Below, piece by piece: positions 5,985-13,180 of a DNA stretch of 13,230 nt. A program made the position numbers and the translations under genes. Below the pieces are notes generated by a model. The model had not been told where the DNA came from. It searched no databases and was given only the letters and a program-made list of their open reading frames with translations. Origin of the DNA: Natrialbaceae archaeon B1-Br10_E2g27 (lineage in GTDB: Archaea; Halobacteriota; Halobacteria; Halobacteriales; Natrialbaceae); contig LKMM01000034.1 in the NCBI GenBank assembly GCA_001563885.1, positions 1 to 13,230 on the forward strand, in the 5' to 3' direction. Every line of letters starts with the position of its first letter. Within the stretch, counting starts at the first letter, position 1.

Positions 5985-6003
5985 CGAAATTCGTGAAATT
6001 TCG
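5985..6003. promoter_or_regulatory. AT-rich inverted repeat upstream of argG, possible operator
   Basis: CGAAATTCGTGAAATTTCG has perfect 7-base arms (CGAAATT and AATTTCG) around a 5-base spacer. Its centre is about 60 bases upstream of the argG-proximal TATA box. The AT-rich dyad with TTCG elements is in the style of archaeal Lrp/AsnC-family sites, whose members regulate amino-acid genes. The assignment is inferred from shape and position only. Confidence 0.45.
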
Positions 6004-6050
6004 CACGGAGCAACCGCTTTATTCACAAAATTCTAAAGTAAAACCAACGA

Positions 6051-6057
6051 ATTTAAG
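6051..6057 (+). promoter_or_regulatory. TATA box of argG
   Basis: ATTTAAG is centred about 30 bases before the argG ATG at 6084, in an AT-rich stretch. It predicts a leaderless or very short-leader argG mRNA. Confidence 0.65.
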
Positions 6058-6083
6058 TCCATCCTTTCGCTTGAGTCGAGTAT

Positions 6084-7313
6084 ATGTCCAGTGTGGCACT
6101 TGCGTTCTCGGGTGGACTCGACACGACTGTCTGTGTCCCGTTGCTCGAGGAAGAGTACGGATACGACGAGGTAATCGGCGTCACGGTCGACGTCGGCCAA
6201 CCGGCCTCGGAGTTCGAGGAAGCAGAAGAGACTGCCGACGCACTCGGTTTAGAGTACCACGTCGTCGACGCAAAAGAAGAGTTTGCACAGCTGTGTTTCG
6301 ACAGCGTCCGTGCAAACGCGACGTATCAGGGCTACCCGCTGGGAACGGCGCTGGCACGTCCCGTAATCGCGAAAGCGATTCTCGGCGTCGCAGAAGAACA
6401 GGGTTGTACCGGCATCGCCCACGGCTGTACCGGCAAGGGCAACGACCAGCTTCGATTTGAGGCGATCTGGCGTGATTCGGACCTCGAGGTTATCGCTCCG
6501 GTGCGCGAACTCGGGCTCACGCGCGAGTGGGAACAGGAGTACGCCGCCGAAAAGAACCTCCCTGTCGAGGGTGGCAGCGGCGGCGACTGGTCGATCGACA
6601 CCAACCTCTGGAGTCGATCGGTCGAAGGCGACAAGTTAGAAGATCCGGGCTACGTTCCCGGCGAGGAGATTTATGCCTGGACGGATGCCCCTGGTTCCGA
6701 GACCGAGGAAATCGAGATCACGTTCGAACAGGGCACACCCGTCGCTATCGACGGCGAGTCGTATGACCCCGTCGAGTTGATCCAGCAGCTAAACGAGGTT
6801 GCCGGTGCCTACGGCGTCGGGCGCACCGACTCGATGGAAGACCGTATGCTCGGGCTCAAAGTGCGCGAAAACTACGAACATCCCGCGGCGACGACGCTTC
6901 TTTCTGCCCACGAGGCTCTCGAGGGCCTCGTACTCACCCAGGAAGAACGCGAGTTCAAACAGCTGATCGACCAGCGCTGGGCGAAGAAAGGCTACGAGGG
7001 CCTCGTCGACGCGCCGCTCGTTGGCGCACTCGAGGGCTTCATCGACGAGACCCAAAAACGCGTTACGGGAACGGTGACGATCCGGTTTGAAGGCGGGCAG
7101 GCCCGTGCGGTTGGCCGTCAGAGCCAGTATGCCGCCTACTCGGCCGAACACGCCTCCTTCGACACCGAGACGGTCGGCAAGATCACCCAGGAAGACGCCA
7201 CCGGCGTCGCGAAATACCACGGTTTCCAGCGTCGACTCGCAAACGAAGCGATCGCCGCCAACGAGGCAGACGTCGAACTCAAAGCAGACGGCATGGGCGA
7301 GGCCGAGGAGTAA
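6084..7313 (+). CDS. argG: Argininosuccinate synthase
   Basis: Joins citrulline and aspartate with ATP hydrolysis to AMP, giving argininosuccinate, the penultimate step of arginine synthesis in the cytosol. The 409 residues match the family length of about 400. The N-type ATP pyrophosphatase loop SGGLDTT lies at residues 9-15, and the conserved GCTGKGND segment, which binds substrate, at 114-121. The GGDWSIDTNLWSRS region and the downstream YAWTD segment also match the family. It is the first gene of the argGH pair, ending two bases before argH. The ATG at 6084 sits about 30 bases after a TATA box. A second promoter and a possible Arg-rich leader ORF lie further upstream, so expression may respond to arginine. 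Confidence 0.97.
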   Translation: MSSVALAFSGGLDTTVCVPLLEEEYGYDEVIGVTVDVGQPASEFEEAEETADALGLEYHVVDAKEEFAQLCFDSVRANATYQGYPLGTALARPVIAKAILGVAEEQGCTGIAHGCTGKGNDQLRFEAIWRDSDLEVIAPVRELGLTREWEQEYAAEKNLPVEGGSGGDWSIDTNLWSRSVEGDKLEDPGYVPGEEIYAWTDAPGSETEEIEITFEQGTPVAIDGESYDPVELIQQLNEVAGAYGVGRTDSMEDRMLGLKVRENYEHPAATTLLSAHEALEGLVLTQEEREFKQLIDQRWAKKGYEGLVDAPLVGALEGFIDETQKRVTGTVTIRFEGGQARAVGRQSQYAAYSAEHASFDTETVGKITQEDATGVAKYHGFQRRLANEAIAANEADVELKADGMGEAEE

Positions 7314-7315
7314 CG

Positions 7316-8827
7316 ATGACAGAGGAGAGTGCTCACGACGCGGCGGCGACCGACGGCGGCACCGACGCGAACGGCGGCAGCAACGACGACGCTGCGGGCG
7401 TCGTCCGACGGGACCGCTTTAGCGGTGGCCCCGCCCGGAGCTTTCTCTCCTCGCTCCCAGCGGACGAACGCATCTTCGAGGCCGATCTGGCCGTCGACCG
7501 CGCCCACGTCGTTATGCTCGCCGAGCAGGGAATCATCGACGATGCGGTCGCCGGCGAGATTCTGACGGCACTCGACGCGATCGAGGTCGACGGCCACGGC
7601 TCGTTGCCCGAGGGTGAAGACGTCCACGAGGCAATCGAGACTGCCGTCATCGACCAGATCGGCGAGGAGGGTGGCAAAATGCACACCGCCCGCTCGAGAA
7701 ACGACGAGGTCGCCGCCTGTATCCGCTATCGCTTGCGTGAGGACGTCCTCGAGGCGGTCGAGGCAACGCTTGTCTTCCGTGAGTCGTTACTCGAGGTCGC
7801 CGCCAACCATCGGGAGACGATTATGCCCGGCTACACCCATCTGCAACCGGCCCAGCCGATTACGGTGGCTCACTGGGCGCTTTCGTATGCAGCGGCGGTA
7901 GAACGCGATACGGCCCGACTGCTCGAGGCCTACGCGCGGATCAACCAGTCACCGCTTGGCGGGGCGGCGTTTGCGGGGACGACCTTCGATATCGACCGTG
8001 AGCGTACCGCCGAGTTGCTGGGCTTTGGGGAGGTCGTCGAGAACTCGATGGACGCCTCCTCGAGTCGGGATTTCTTACTCGAGACGGTCCAGGCGCTGTC
8101 GACGCACGCGACGACGCTGTCGGGGCTGGCAGAAGACGTCATCGTCTTCGCAAACCGTGGCTTTGTCGACCTTGCCGATGAGTATTCGTCGACGTCGTCG
8201 ATCATGCCCCAGAAAAAGAACCCGGACACGCTCGAGTTGGTTCGCGCCGTTGCGGGCGACGCCGCCGGTGGTGTACAGGGGTTGACGACGACGCTCAAGG
8301 GACTCCCACGGGCGTACAACCGTGACCTCCAGCGGGCAACCACCCACGCCTGGGAGACCGTCGACGCCGTTACCGAGGCAAGTGAAGTCGCCGCAGGCGC
8401 AGTCGCGACAGCCGAGTGGAACGACGGCCGGTTGGCAGCGGAGGCCGGCGCGGGCTTTTCGACGGCGACCGGCGTCGCCGACTTGCTGGCGAAACATGGG
8501 TTGCCGTTCCGGACGGCCCACGAACTGGTTGCCATCGCGGCCGAGAACGGAGCCGATTATGCGGCACTCGAGGACGCCGCCCAGGAGGTGCTGGGTGAGG
8601 ACATAGCGTCGCTGGTCGATCCCGATGACCTTGAGGACACGCTCGATCCGGCGGCGAGTGTCACGAGCCGCGATTCACAGGGTGGGCCGGCCCCCGAGGC
8701 GGTCACCGAGCAACTCGAAGCCACACGCGAGGCCCTCGAGACAGACCGCACGCGCCACGTTGAGACGGCAGAGACACTCGAGGCGGCAAGAGAGACGCTG
8801 CGTGGGGTGGTGAGCAGCTATGACTGA
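7316..8827 (+). CDS. argH: Argininosuccinate lyase
   Basis: Splits argininosuccinate into arginine and fumarate, the last step of the pathway. The 503 residues comprise a fumarase/lyase-superfamily core plus an N-terminal extension of about 30 Asp/Gly/Ala-rich residues, disordered in appearance. Core motifs are HTARSRND (123-130), GYTHLQ with H175, and the signature SSIMPQKKNP (294-303), whose serines form the flexible catalytic loop. The C-terminal part has extra acidic helical segments. Its ATG is two bases after the argG stop, and GAGGAG (7305-7310) lies five bases upstream as a Shine-Dalgarno site, so it is translated from the argG mRNA. After its stop come a 204-base gap, two hairpins and a new promoter. 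Confidence 0.97.
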   Translation: MTEESAHDAAATDGGTDANGGSNDDAAGVVRRDRFSGGPARSFLSSLPADERIFEADLAVDRAHVVMLAEQGIIDDAVAGEILTALDAIEVDGHGSLPEGEDVHEAIETAVIDQIGEEGGKMHTARSRNDEVAACIRYRLREDVLEAVEATLVFRESLLEVAANHRETIMPGYTHLQPAQPITVAHWALSYAAAVERDTARLLEAYARINQSPLGGAAFAGTTFDIDRERTAELLGFGEVVENSMDASSSRDFLLETVQALSTHATTLSGLAEDVIVFANRGFVDLADEYSSTSSIMPQKKNPDTLELVRAVAGDAAGGVQGLTTTLKGLPRAYNRDLQRATTHAWETVDAVTEASEVAAGAVATAEWNDGRLAAEAGAGFSTATGVADLLAKHGLPFRTAHELVAIAAENGADYAALEDAAQEVLGEDIASLVDPDDLEDTLDPAASVTSRDSQGGPAPEAVTEQLEATREALETDRTRHVETAETLEAARETLRGVVSSYD

Positions 8828-8850
8828 GCTGCAAGCGGCTGCCCGGAGGC

Positions 8851-8886
8851 GGCCATCGCGGATGGTCCGGCGGCCCCGTCTGGGGC
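8851..8886 (+). terminator. Tandem GC hairpins after argH
   Basis: Stem 1 (8851-8867) pairs GGCCATC with GATGGTC through seven pairs, one of them G-U, around GCG. Stem 2 (8873-8886) is GCCCC-GTCT-GGGGC. They begin 24 bases after the argH stop. No T tract follows, so they may slow or partly end transcription, or protect the argGH 3' end, rather than act as a clean terminator. Confidence 0.35.
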
Positions 8887-8969
8887 GAATATAACACACC
8901 ACAGACCTGATATTGGAGTTCGGATACGTAGCCTGAACCGACACACGACACGAATAGAGTACACTCCGT

Positions 8970-8991
8970 AATCTAATCCTTTTGATAGATT
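8970..8991. promoter_or_regulatory. Inverted repeat just upstream of the lysW TATA box, possible operator
   Basis: AATCTA (8970-8975) and TAGATT (8986-8991) are perfect 6-base arms around a 10-base spacer, in an AT-rich stretch ending 6 bases before the TATA element. Arm-to-arm distance is 16 bases, about one and a half helical turns. The position would suit a regulator touching the promoter factors; the regulator is unknown. Confidence 0.35.
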
Positions 8992-8997
8992 CGATGG

Positions 8998-9004
8998 GTT
9001 TAAG
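8998..9004 (+). promoter_or_regulatory. TATA box of the lysW-argXCBD(E) operon
   Basis: GTTTAAG is centred about 30 bases before the ATG at 9032. It places transcription start a few bases before lysW, excludes the in-frame GTG at 9008 as start, and makes lysW-argX onward a separately startable unit from argGH. Confidence 0.6.
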
Positions 9005-9031
9005 ACGGTGGGTTCGCTACAGCGAACTACC

Positions 9032-9220
9032 ATGACGGACGATGCAGACAGCAACGTGGCTGAAGACCCAATTACTGGTGAAGAGATCGAACTGCCGGCG
9101 GACGTCGAGGTCGGCGAGATCGTCGACAACCCCGTAACCGGCGCGGAACTGGAGGTCGTCTCGGTCGATCCGATCGTCCTCGAGGAGGCCCCCGAACTCG
9201 AAGAAGACTGGGGTGAGTGA
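9032..9220 (+). CDS. lysW: LysW-type amino-group carrier protein, cysteine-free
   Basis: A 62-residue carrier that holds glutamate (as its alpha-amino group) on the side chain of its C-terminal Glu through arginine synthesis, shielding the amine. The hallmark C-terminus EDWGE (58-62) and the GAELEVVSVDP segment identify it. LysW proteins normally have a zinc ribbon with two CPxCG-like pairs; here the four positions read D12, T15, N33 and T36 (DPITG and NPVTG), so no zinc site is possible. The protein has 22 Asp/Glu and no Lys, Arg or His. It is first in the operon, with its own TATA box and an acidic neighbour chain of enzymes. The arginine rather than lysine role follows from the argG/argH context and haloarchaeal pathway knowledge. 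Confidence 0.92.
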   Translation: MTDDADSNVAEDPITGEEIELPADVEVGEIVDNPVTGAELEVVSVDPIVLEEAPELEEDWGE

Positions 9221-9243
9221 GGGTGTCCGAGGCCGGCGTCAGC

Positions 9244-9253
9244 GGTGGTGATC
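9244..9253 (+). promoter_or_regulatory. Shine-Dalgarno site supporting the GTG start of argX
   Basis: GGTGGTGATC matches the archaeal complement of the 16S rRNA tail (GGAGGTGATC) at 9 of 10 positions and ends four bases before GTG 9258. It supports the GTG start, which lies 37 bases after the lysW stop. Confidence 0.6.
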
Positions 9254-9257
9254 GCCC

Positions 9258-10145
9258 GTGAAAGTCGGAGTCTGTTACTCCCGGATCCGCAAGGACGAGA
9301 AACTCCTGTTGAACGAACTTCGCGATCGGGGTCACGAAGTCGAGAAGATCGACGTACGCAAGCTTACGTTCGATGTCGCAGACACCCACGAAGCGTTCGA
9401 GGATCTCGATATCGTCGTCGATCGCTGTCTGGCGACGAGTCGGAGTCTCTACGTCACTCGGTTTGCCGAGTCTTACGGCGTCCCGATCGTCAACAGTCAC
9501 GAGACCGCCGACGTGTGTGCGGATAAGGCCAAAAACAGCTTAGCGCTCGAAGACGCCGGCGTGCCGACGCCCGCGACGAAAGTCGCCTTTACGAAAGAGA
9601 CGGCTCTCGAGGCGATCGAATCCTTTGGTTATCCCTGTGTGATCAAGCCGGTCGTCGGCTCGTGGGGTCGGCTGATGGCGAAAATCGACTCGCGTGATGC
9701 CGCCGAAGCCATCCTAGAACACAAGGCGACGCTCGGTCACTACGAGCACAAGGTGTTCTACGTCCAGGAGTACGTCGACAAACCCGACCGGGACATTCGC
9801 GTGCTCGCGACCGACGGCGAGCCAATCGCGGGGATGGTCCGCTCGTCGGATCACTGGATCACAAACGCCGCGAAAGGCGCAACGACCGACGTTTTCGAAC
9901 TCGACGAGCAAGCCAGAGCGCTCGTTGCCCGCGCAAGCGAGGCCGTCGGCGGTGGATTACTTGGGATCGACCTGATGGAAATCGCAGATCCCGAAGGCGG
10001 CGACCGGTATACGGTCCACGAGATAAACCACACCGTCGAGTTCAAAGCTCTCCAGGAGGCCGTCGACATCGACGTTCCGGGCGCGGTCGTCGACTGGCTC
10101 GAGGCGAAGGTAGCTTCCGAGGCCGCGGAGGTGACCTCCGGATGA
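9258..10145 (+). CDS. argX: LysW-glutamate ligase (ATP-grasp)
   Basis: Attaches the amino group of glutamate to the gamma-carboxyl of the C-terminal Glu of LysW, using ATP. The 295 residues match LysX/ArgX/RimK-type ATP-grasp proteins. The N-terminal domain starts with MKVGVCYSRIRKDEK. The central lid has K130 and the GSWGR loop (134-138) contacting ATP. E255 and N257 in the VHEINHTVEF segment are the metal-binding pair. LysX (aminoadipate) and ArgX (glutamate) are hard to separate by eye; the arginine context favours ArgX, and a dual-use enzyme is possible. It starts with GTG behind a strong Shine-Dalgarno site and overlaps argC by four bases (ATGA). Confidence 0.93.
   Translation: MKVGVCYSRIRKDEKLLLNELRDRGHEVEKIDVRKLTFDVADTHEAFEDLDIVVDRCLATSRSLYVTRFAESYGVPIVNSHETADVCADKAKNSLALEDAGVPTPATKVAFTKETALEAIESFGYPCVIKPVVGSWGRLMAKIDSRDAAEAILEHKATLGHYEHKVFYVQEYVDKPDRDIRVLATDGEPIAGMVRSSDHWITNAAKGATTDVFELDEQARALVARASEAVGGGLLGIDLMEIADPEGGDRYTVHEINHTVEFKALQEAVDIDVPGAVVDWLEAKVASEAAEVTSG
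10126..10140 (+). promoter_or_regulatory. argC Shine-Dalgarno site buried in a perfect hairpin
   Basis: CGGAGGTGACCTCCG is a perfect inverted repeat around one central base. It contains GGAGGTGA (10127-10134), an eight-base match to the 16S tail complement, seven bases before the argC ATG. As RNA it folds into CGGAGG-TGA-CCTCCG, hiding the whole ribosome site. It lies in the last codons of argX, so a ribosome finishing argX would open it, giving translational coupling. Confidence 0.55.
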
Positions 10146-11185
10146 CCGACCGCGTTACCGCAAGCGTCATCGGCGCAAGCGGCTTTACCGGCGGCGAACT
10201 CCTTCGCCTGCTCGCCGGCCACCCGAACGTCGAACTCGTCGAGGCGACAAGTCGCAGCTACGATAAAAAGACCGTCGGCTCGGTCCACCCGAACCTACGT
10301 GGGCTCGACCTGCGCTTTACCACGCCCGAGGACCTAGAGAGCGTCGACGTCCTCTTTACGGCGACGCCACACGGCGTCTCGATGGGCCAGATCGACGATT
10401 TCTTCGAGATCGCAGACACCGTCGTCGATCTTTCGGCTGATTTCCGACTCGAGACCGAAGCCCAGTACGAGGAGTGGTACGACGGCCACGACGCGCCCGA
10501 ATATCTCGAAAAGGCAGAGTATGCCCTCCCCGAAATCAACCGCGAGAACCTGCCTGGCGCGGAGTTGATCGCCAGCGGTGGCTGTAACGCCACTGCGACG
10601 ATTCTCGGACTCTACCCGCTTTTCGAAGACGGGATTCTCGATGGCAGCGAGCAGCTCGTCGTCGACGTCAAAGTCGGCTCCTCGGAAGGTGGTGCCGGCG
10701 GCGGCGAGGCCTCGAGCCATCCCGAGCGGTCGGGAATCGTTCGACCCTACGCGCCGACGGGGCATCGCCACGAAGCCGAGATCGAGCAGTTTCTGGGCAC
10801 CTCGGTCGCCTTTACGTGCCATGCGGTCGATATGACCCGCGGCGCGAGCGCGACGATTCATGCCTTCCCGAACGAACCCGTCTCGAAACGGGACCTCTGG
10901 GGAGCCTACCGTGGTGTCTACGGCGACGAGCCCTTTGTCCGCACCGTTGCCGGCGGGTCGGGCGTCTACCGGTATCCCGAACCGAAAGCCCTCACGGCCA
11001 CCAACATGGCCGAAGTCGGCTTCGAACTCGATCCGTCGAACAAACGCGTCGTCGTCTTCTCGGCGATCGACAACATGATGAAAGGCTCGGCCGGGCAGGC
11101 GGTCCACGCCGCCAACATCGCACTCGGCTTCGAGGAAACCGCAGGTCTGGAGTTTGCGGGGCTGCATCCCGTGGGGGCCCCCTGA
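10142..11185 (+). CDS. argC: LysW-glutamyl-phosphate reductase (ArgC family)
   Basis: Reduces LysW-bound glutamyl-5-phosphate to the semialdehyde with NADPH. The 347 residues match the N-acetyl-gamma-glutamyl-phosphate reductase family. The nucleotide loop GASGFTGGE is at the N-terminus. The catalytic Cys is C148 in SGGCNATA, and H210 in the GHRHEAEIEQ segment is the likely acid/base. The GSSEGGAGGGEASS stretch after residue 178 resembles the G-S-S-G-A-G-rich loop of this family. The ATG at 10142 overlaps the argX stop (ATGA) and has a strong Shine-Dalgarno site in a hairpin. It ends one base before argB. The LysW substrate rather than an acetylated one is inferred from lysW and argX in the same operon. 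Confidence 0.95.
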   Translation: MTDRVTASVIGASGFTGGELLRLLAGHPNVELVEATSRSYDKKTVGSVHPNLRGLDLRFTTPEDLESVDVLFTATPHGVSMGQIDDFFEIADTVVDLSADFRLETEAQYEEWYDGHDAPEYLEKAEYALPEINRENLPGAELIASGGCNATATILGLYPLFEDGILDGSEQLVVDVKVGSSEGGAGGGEASSHPERSGIVRPYAPTGHRHEAEIEQFLGTSVAFTCHAVDMTRGASATIHAFPNEPVSKRDLWGAYRGVYGDEPFVRTVAGGSGVYRYPEPKALTATNMAEVGFELDPSNKRVVVFSAIDNMMKGSAGQAVHAANIALGFEETAGLEFAGLHPVGAP

Positions 11186-11186
11186 G

Positions 11187-12041
11187 ATGCCCGTCGTCGT
11201 AAAGATCGGCGGCGCACGTGCCGTCGACCCGAAAGGGGCGCTGGCTGACGTGGCGGATCTCGTCGCAGACGGCAACGAGGTCGTCCTCACCCACGGCGGC
11301 TCGACCGCCGTCGACGAAACCCTCGAGGAACTGGGCGAAGAGCCCACCTACGTCGAGACGCCCGGCGGCGTCGTCGGCCGCTTTACCGACGAGCGCACGA
11401 TGGACGTTTTCAAGATGGTGATGCCCGGCAAGCTCAACACCGACCTGGTCGAGAGTCTCCAGAACGAGGGCGTCGACGCTGTCGGCCTCTCCGGTATCGA
11501 CGGCAAACTCCTCGCAGGCAAGCGCAAATCCGCCGTCCGCATCAAAGAAGACGGCAAAAAGAAGATCAAACGCGGCGACCACTCGGGGACCATCGAGTCG
11601 GTCAACGCAGACTTACTGGAGACCCTCTTAGCAGGGGGCTACACGCCCGTCGTCTCCGTGCCCGTCTTGGGGAAAGAAAAGTCGGGCGGCTACACCGCCG
11701 TCAACTCCGACGCTGACCGTGCGGCCGCCGCCGTTGCGGGCGCACTCGAGGCCGACCTCGTCCTGTTGACCGACGTTTCGGGTATCTACGAAGATCCCGA
11801 CGACGAGTCGACGCGGATCGAGTCGGCGTCGACCCCAGAGGAGTTTTCGGCCGTCAAAACGGCCGCGGAAGGCTTTATGTCGAAGAAGGTCATGGCGGCA
11901 GAAGAAGCACTCGAGGGTGGGGCGTCGTCTGTCGTCGTGGCGACGGCAAACGCCGATACCCCCGTTTCGGGTGCACTCGCCGGCGAGGGAACGACCATAG
12001 AACCTGGCGTGCTGGCAGATCCTGAGGTGACAGAGCAATGA
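11187..12041 (+). CDS. argB: LysW-glutamate kinase (ArgB/LysZ family)
   Basis: Phosphorylates the gamma-carboxyl of LysW-bound glutamate. The 284 residues fit the amino-acid-kinase fold: K6 and GG (8-9) in VVVKIGGA, THGGS (35-39) for the phosphate loop, N173 and D175 in AVNSDAD, and LLTDVSGIY for nucleotide binding. Residues 112-129 hold ten Lys/Arg, unusual in a haloarchaeal protein, and could be the docking surface for the very acidic LysW. The frame extends upstream to 11154 inside argC, but ATG 11187 is chosen because the glycine-loop strand follows directly. The argC stop is one base before it (TGA-G-ATG), and no Shine-Dalgarno site is visible, so reinitiation is likely. It overlaps argD by four bases. 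Confidence 0.95.
   Translation: MPVVVKIGGARAVDPKGALADVADLVADGNEVVLTHGGSTAVDETLEELGEEPTYVETPGGVVGRFTDERTMDVFKMVMPGKLNTDLVESLQNEGVDAVGLSGIDGKLLAGKRKSAVRIKEDGKKKIKRGDHSGTIESVNADLLETLLAGGYTPVVSVPVLGKEKSGGYTAVNSDADRAAAAVAGALEADLVLLTDVSGIYEDPDDESTRIESASTPEEFSAVKTAAEGFMSKKVMAAEEALEGGASSVVVATANADTPVSGALAGEGTTIEPGVLADPEVTEQ
12024..12030 (+). promoter_or_regulatory. Shine-Dalgarno site of argD
   Basis: GAGGTGA, seven bases before the ATG at 12038, inside the end of argB. Its spacing is the same as that of the argC site, but no masking hairpin is apparent here. Confidence 0.6.
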
Positions 12042-13180
12042 GTGGGTTCGTCTTTTCACAGAAACCGATCAGTATCGAATCGGGCGAGGGCTCGACGCTT
12101 CTCGCCGATGATGGCACCGAGTACATAGACGCTGGCGCGAGTTATGCGTGTACGCCGACCGGTCACTGCCACCCCGAGGTCGTCTCGGCGGTCAGAGAAC
12201 AGGTCGGCGATCTCATCTACGTTCAGGGATCGTATCCGGTGGCCGCCCGGACCGAACTGAAAGCGAAGCTTTCAGCACTCGCCCCTGGTGGCATCGAGAA
12301 CGTCTGGCTCTGTAACTCGGGCACCGAGGCCAACGAGGCCGCACTCAAATTTGCCAGAAGCGCCACCGGAAACGCGAAAATCGTCGCCGCCAAACGCGGC
12401 TTCCACGGCCGGACGATGGGAACGCTGTCGGCGACCTGGAAGCCAAAGTACAAGAAACCGTTCGAGCCGATGATCGAAGACCACGTCGAGTTTGTCACCT
12501 ACGGCGATAGCGACGAACTCGCCGACGTGGTCGACGAGGAGACGGCTGCCCTCATCTTGGAACCGGTCCAGGGCGAAGGCGGTATCCACCCCGCACCTGA
12601 GGGCTACCTCGAGACCGCCCGCGAGGTCACCGAGGAGGCTGGAGCCGCGCTGATCTTCGACGAGATTCAAACCGGCGTCGGCCGCACGGGCGACCTCTGG
12701 GCCTGTGAGGGCTATGGGGTTACACCCGACATCCTGACAAGTGCGAAGGGGATCGCCAGCGGCCTCCCGCTTGGGGCAACGCTCGTCGCCGACTGGATCG
12801 CCGAAGACGCCGGCCCCCACGGCTCGACTTTTTCGGGCAATCCCGTCGTGACGGCGGCGGCAAACGCCACCCTCGAGGTCGTCGTCGACGAGGACCTGCC
12901 GGGACAGGCCGCCGACGTTGGCGCGCATCTGTGTGAGGAACTCGAGGGCATAGAAGGCCCCATCCGCGAGGTTCGCGGTTCGGGGTTGATGATCGGCATC
13001 GAGGTGAAACGAGGGGCAAACCGCGTATTGCGCGATTTGGCGCTCGAACATCAGGTGCTTGCGCTGCCGGCGGGTCGGACGGTCGTCCGTCTACTGCCAC
13101 CGCTGGTGCTCACCGAGTCCGAAGCCGACCGGATCGTCGCTGCACTCGGCGAGATTCTCGCCCCACAATCGAAACCATGA
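12038..13180 (+). CDS. argD: LysW-semialdehyde aminotransferase (class III, PLP)
   Basis: Transfers an amino group, usually from glutamate, to the LysW-bound glutamate semialdehyde, giving LysW-ornithine. The 380 residues match class III aminotransferases of the ArgD/LysJ group. The PLP phosphate motif SGTE (94-97), FHGRT (122-126), the EPVQGEGG segment, D208 in IFDEIQTGVGR and the Schiff-base K237 in LTSAKGIASG are all in place. The FSGNPV motif from the partner subunit is also present, so a dimer is expected. It overlaps argB upstream and the next gene downstream, each by ATGA. Confidence 0.95.
   Translation: MSGFVFSQKPISIESGEGSTLLADDGTEYIDAGASYACTPTGHCHPEVVSAVREQVGDLIYVQGSYPVAARTELKAKLSALAPGGIENVWLCNSGTEANEAALKFARSATGNAKIVAAKRGFHGRTMGTLSATWKPKYKKPFEPMIEDHVEFVTYGDSDELADVVDEETAALILEPVQGEGGIHPAPEGYLETAREVTEEAGAALIFDEIQTGVGRTGDLWACEGYGVTPDILTSAKGIASGLPLGATLVADWIAEDAGPHGSTFSGNPVVTAAANATLEVVVDEDLPGQAADVGAHLCEELEGIEGPIREVRGSGLMIGIEVKRGANRVLRDLALEHQVLALPAGRTVVRLLPPLVLTESEADRIVAALGEILAPQSKP

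Larger units (their letters stand above)
5736..6083 (+). other. Long non-coding stretch before argG, rich in regulatory signals
   Basis: This 348-base gap contains, in order: a perfect 10-bp palindrome TAACCGGTTA (5743-5752) just after the winged-helix stop codon; a TATA-like box (5811-5818); a 29-codon Arg-rich ORF (5842-5931) with an internal inverted repeat; a GC hairpin followed by a pyrimidine tract (5918-5947); an AT-rich inverted repeat (5985-6003); and the argG-proximal TATA box (6051-6057). From about 5940 on the DNA is distinctly AT-rich compared with its surroundings. No larger gene is supported on either strand. Confidence 0.7.

Noticed and set aside
5812..6006. A 64-residue minus-strand reading frame in the argG upstream region.
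   Set aside because: Composition is unremarkable, no domain is visible, and it overlaps the AT-rich dyad and the plus-strand promoter elements; no minus-strand promoter was apparent.
6084..13180. Very frequent CTCGAG and Arg-rich frames opposite the arg genes, considered as possible signals or hidden genes.
   Set aside because: Both follow from GC-rich codon use (Leu-Glu pairs and third-position GC) typical of haloarchaea. This background is also the main reason for caution about the Arg-rich leader ORF.
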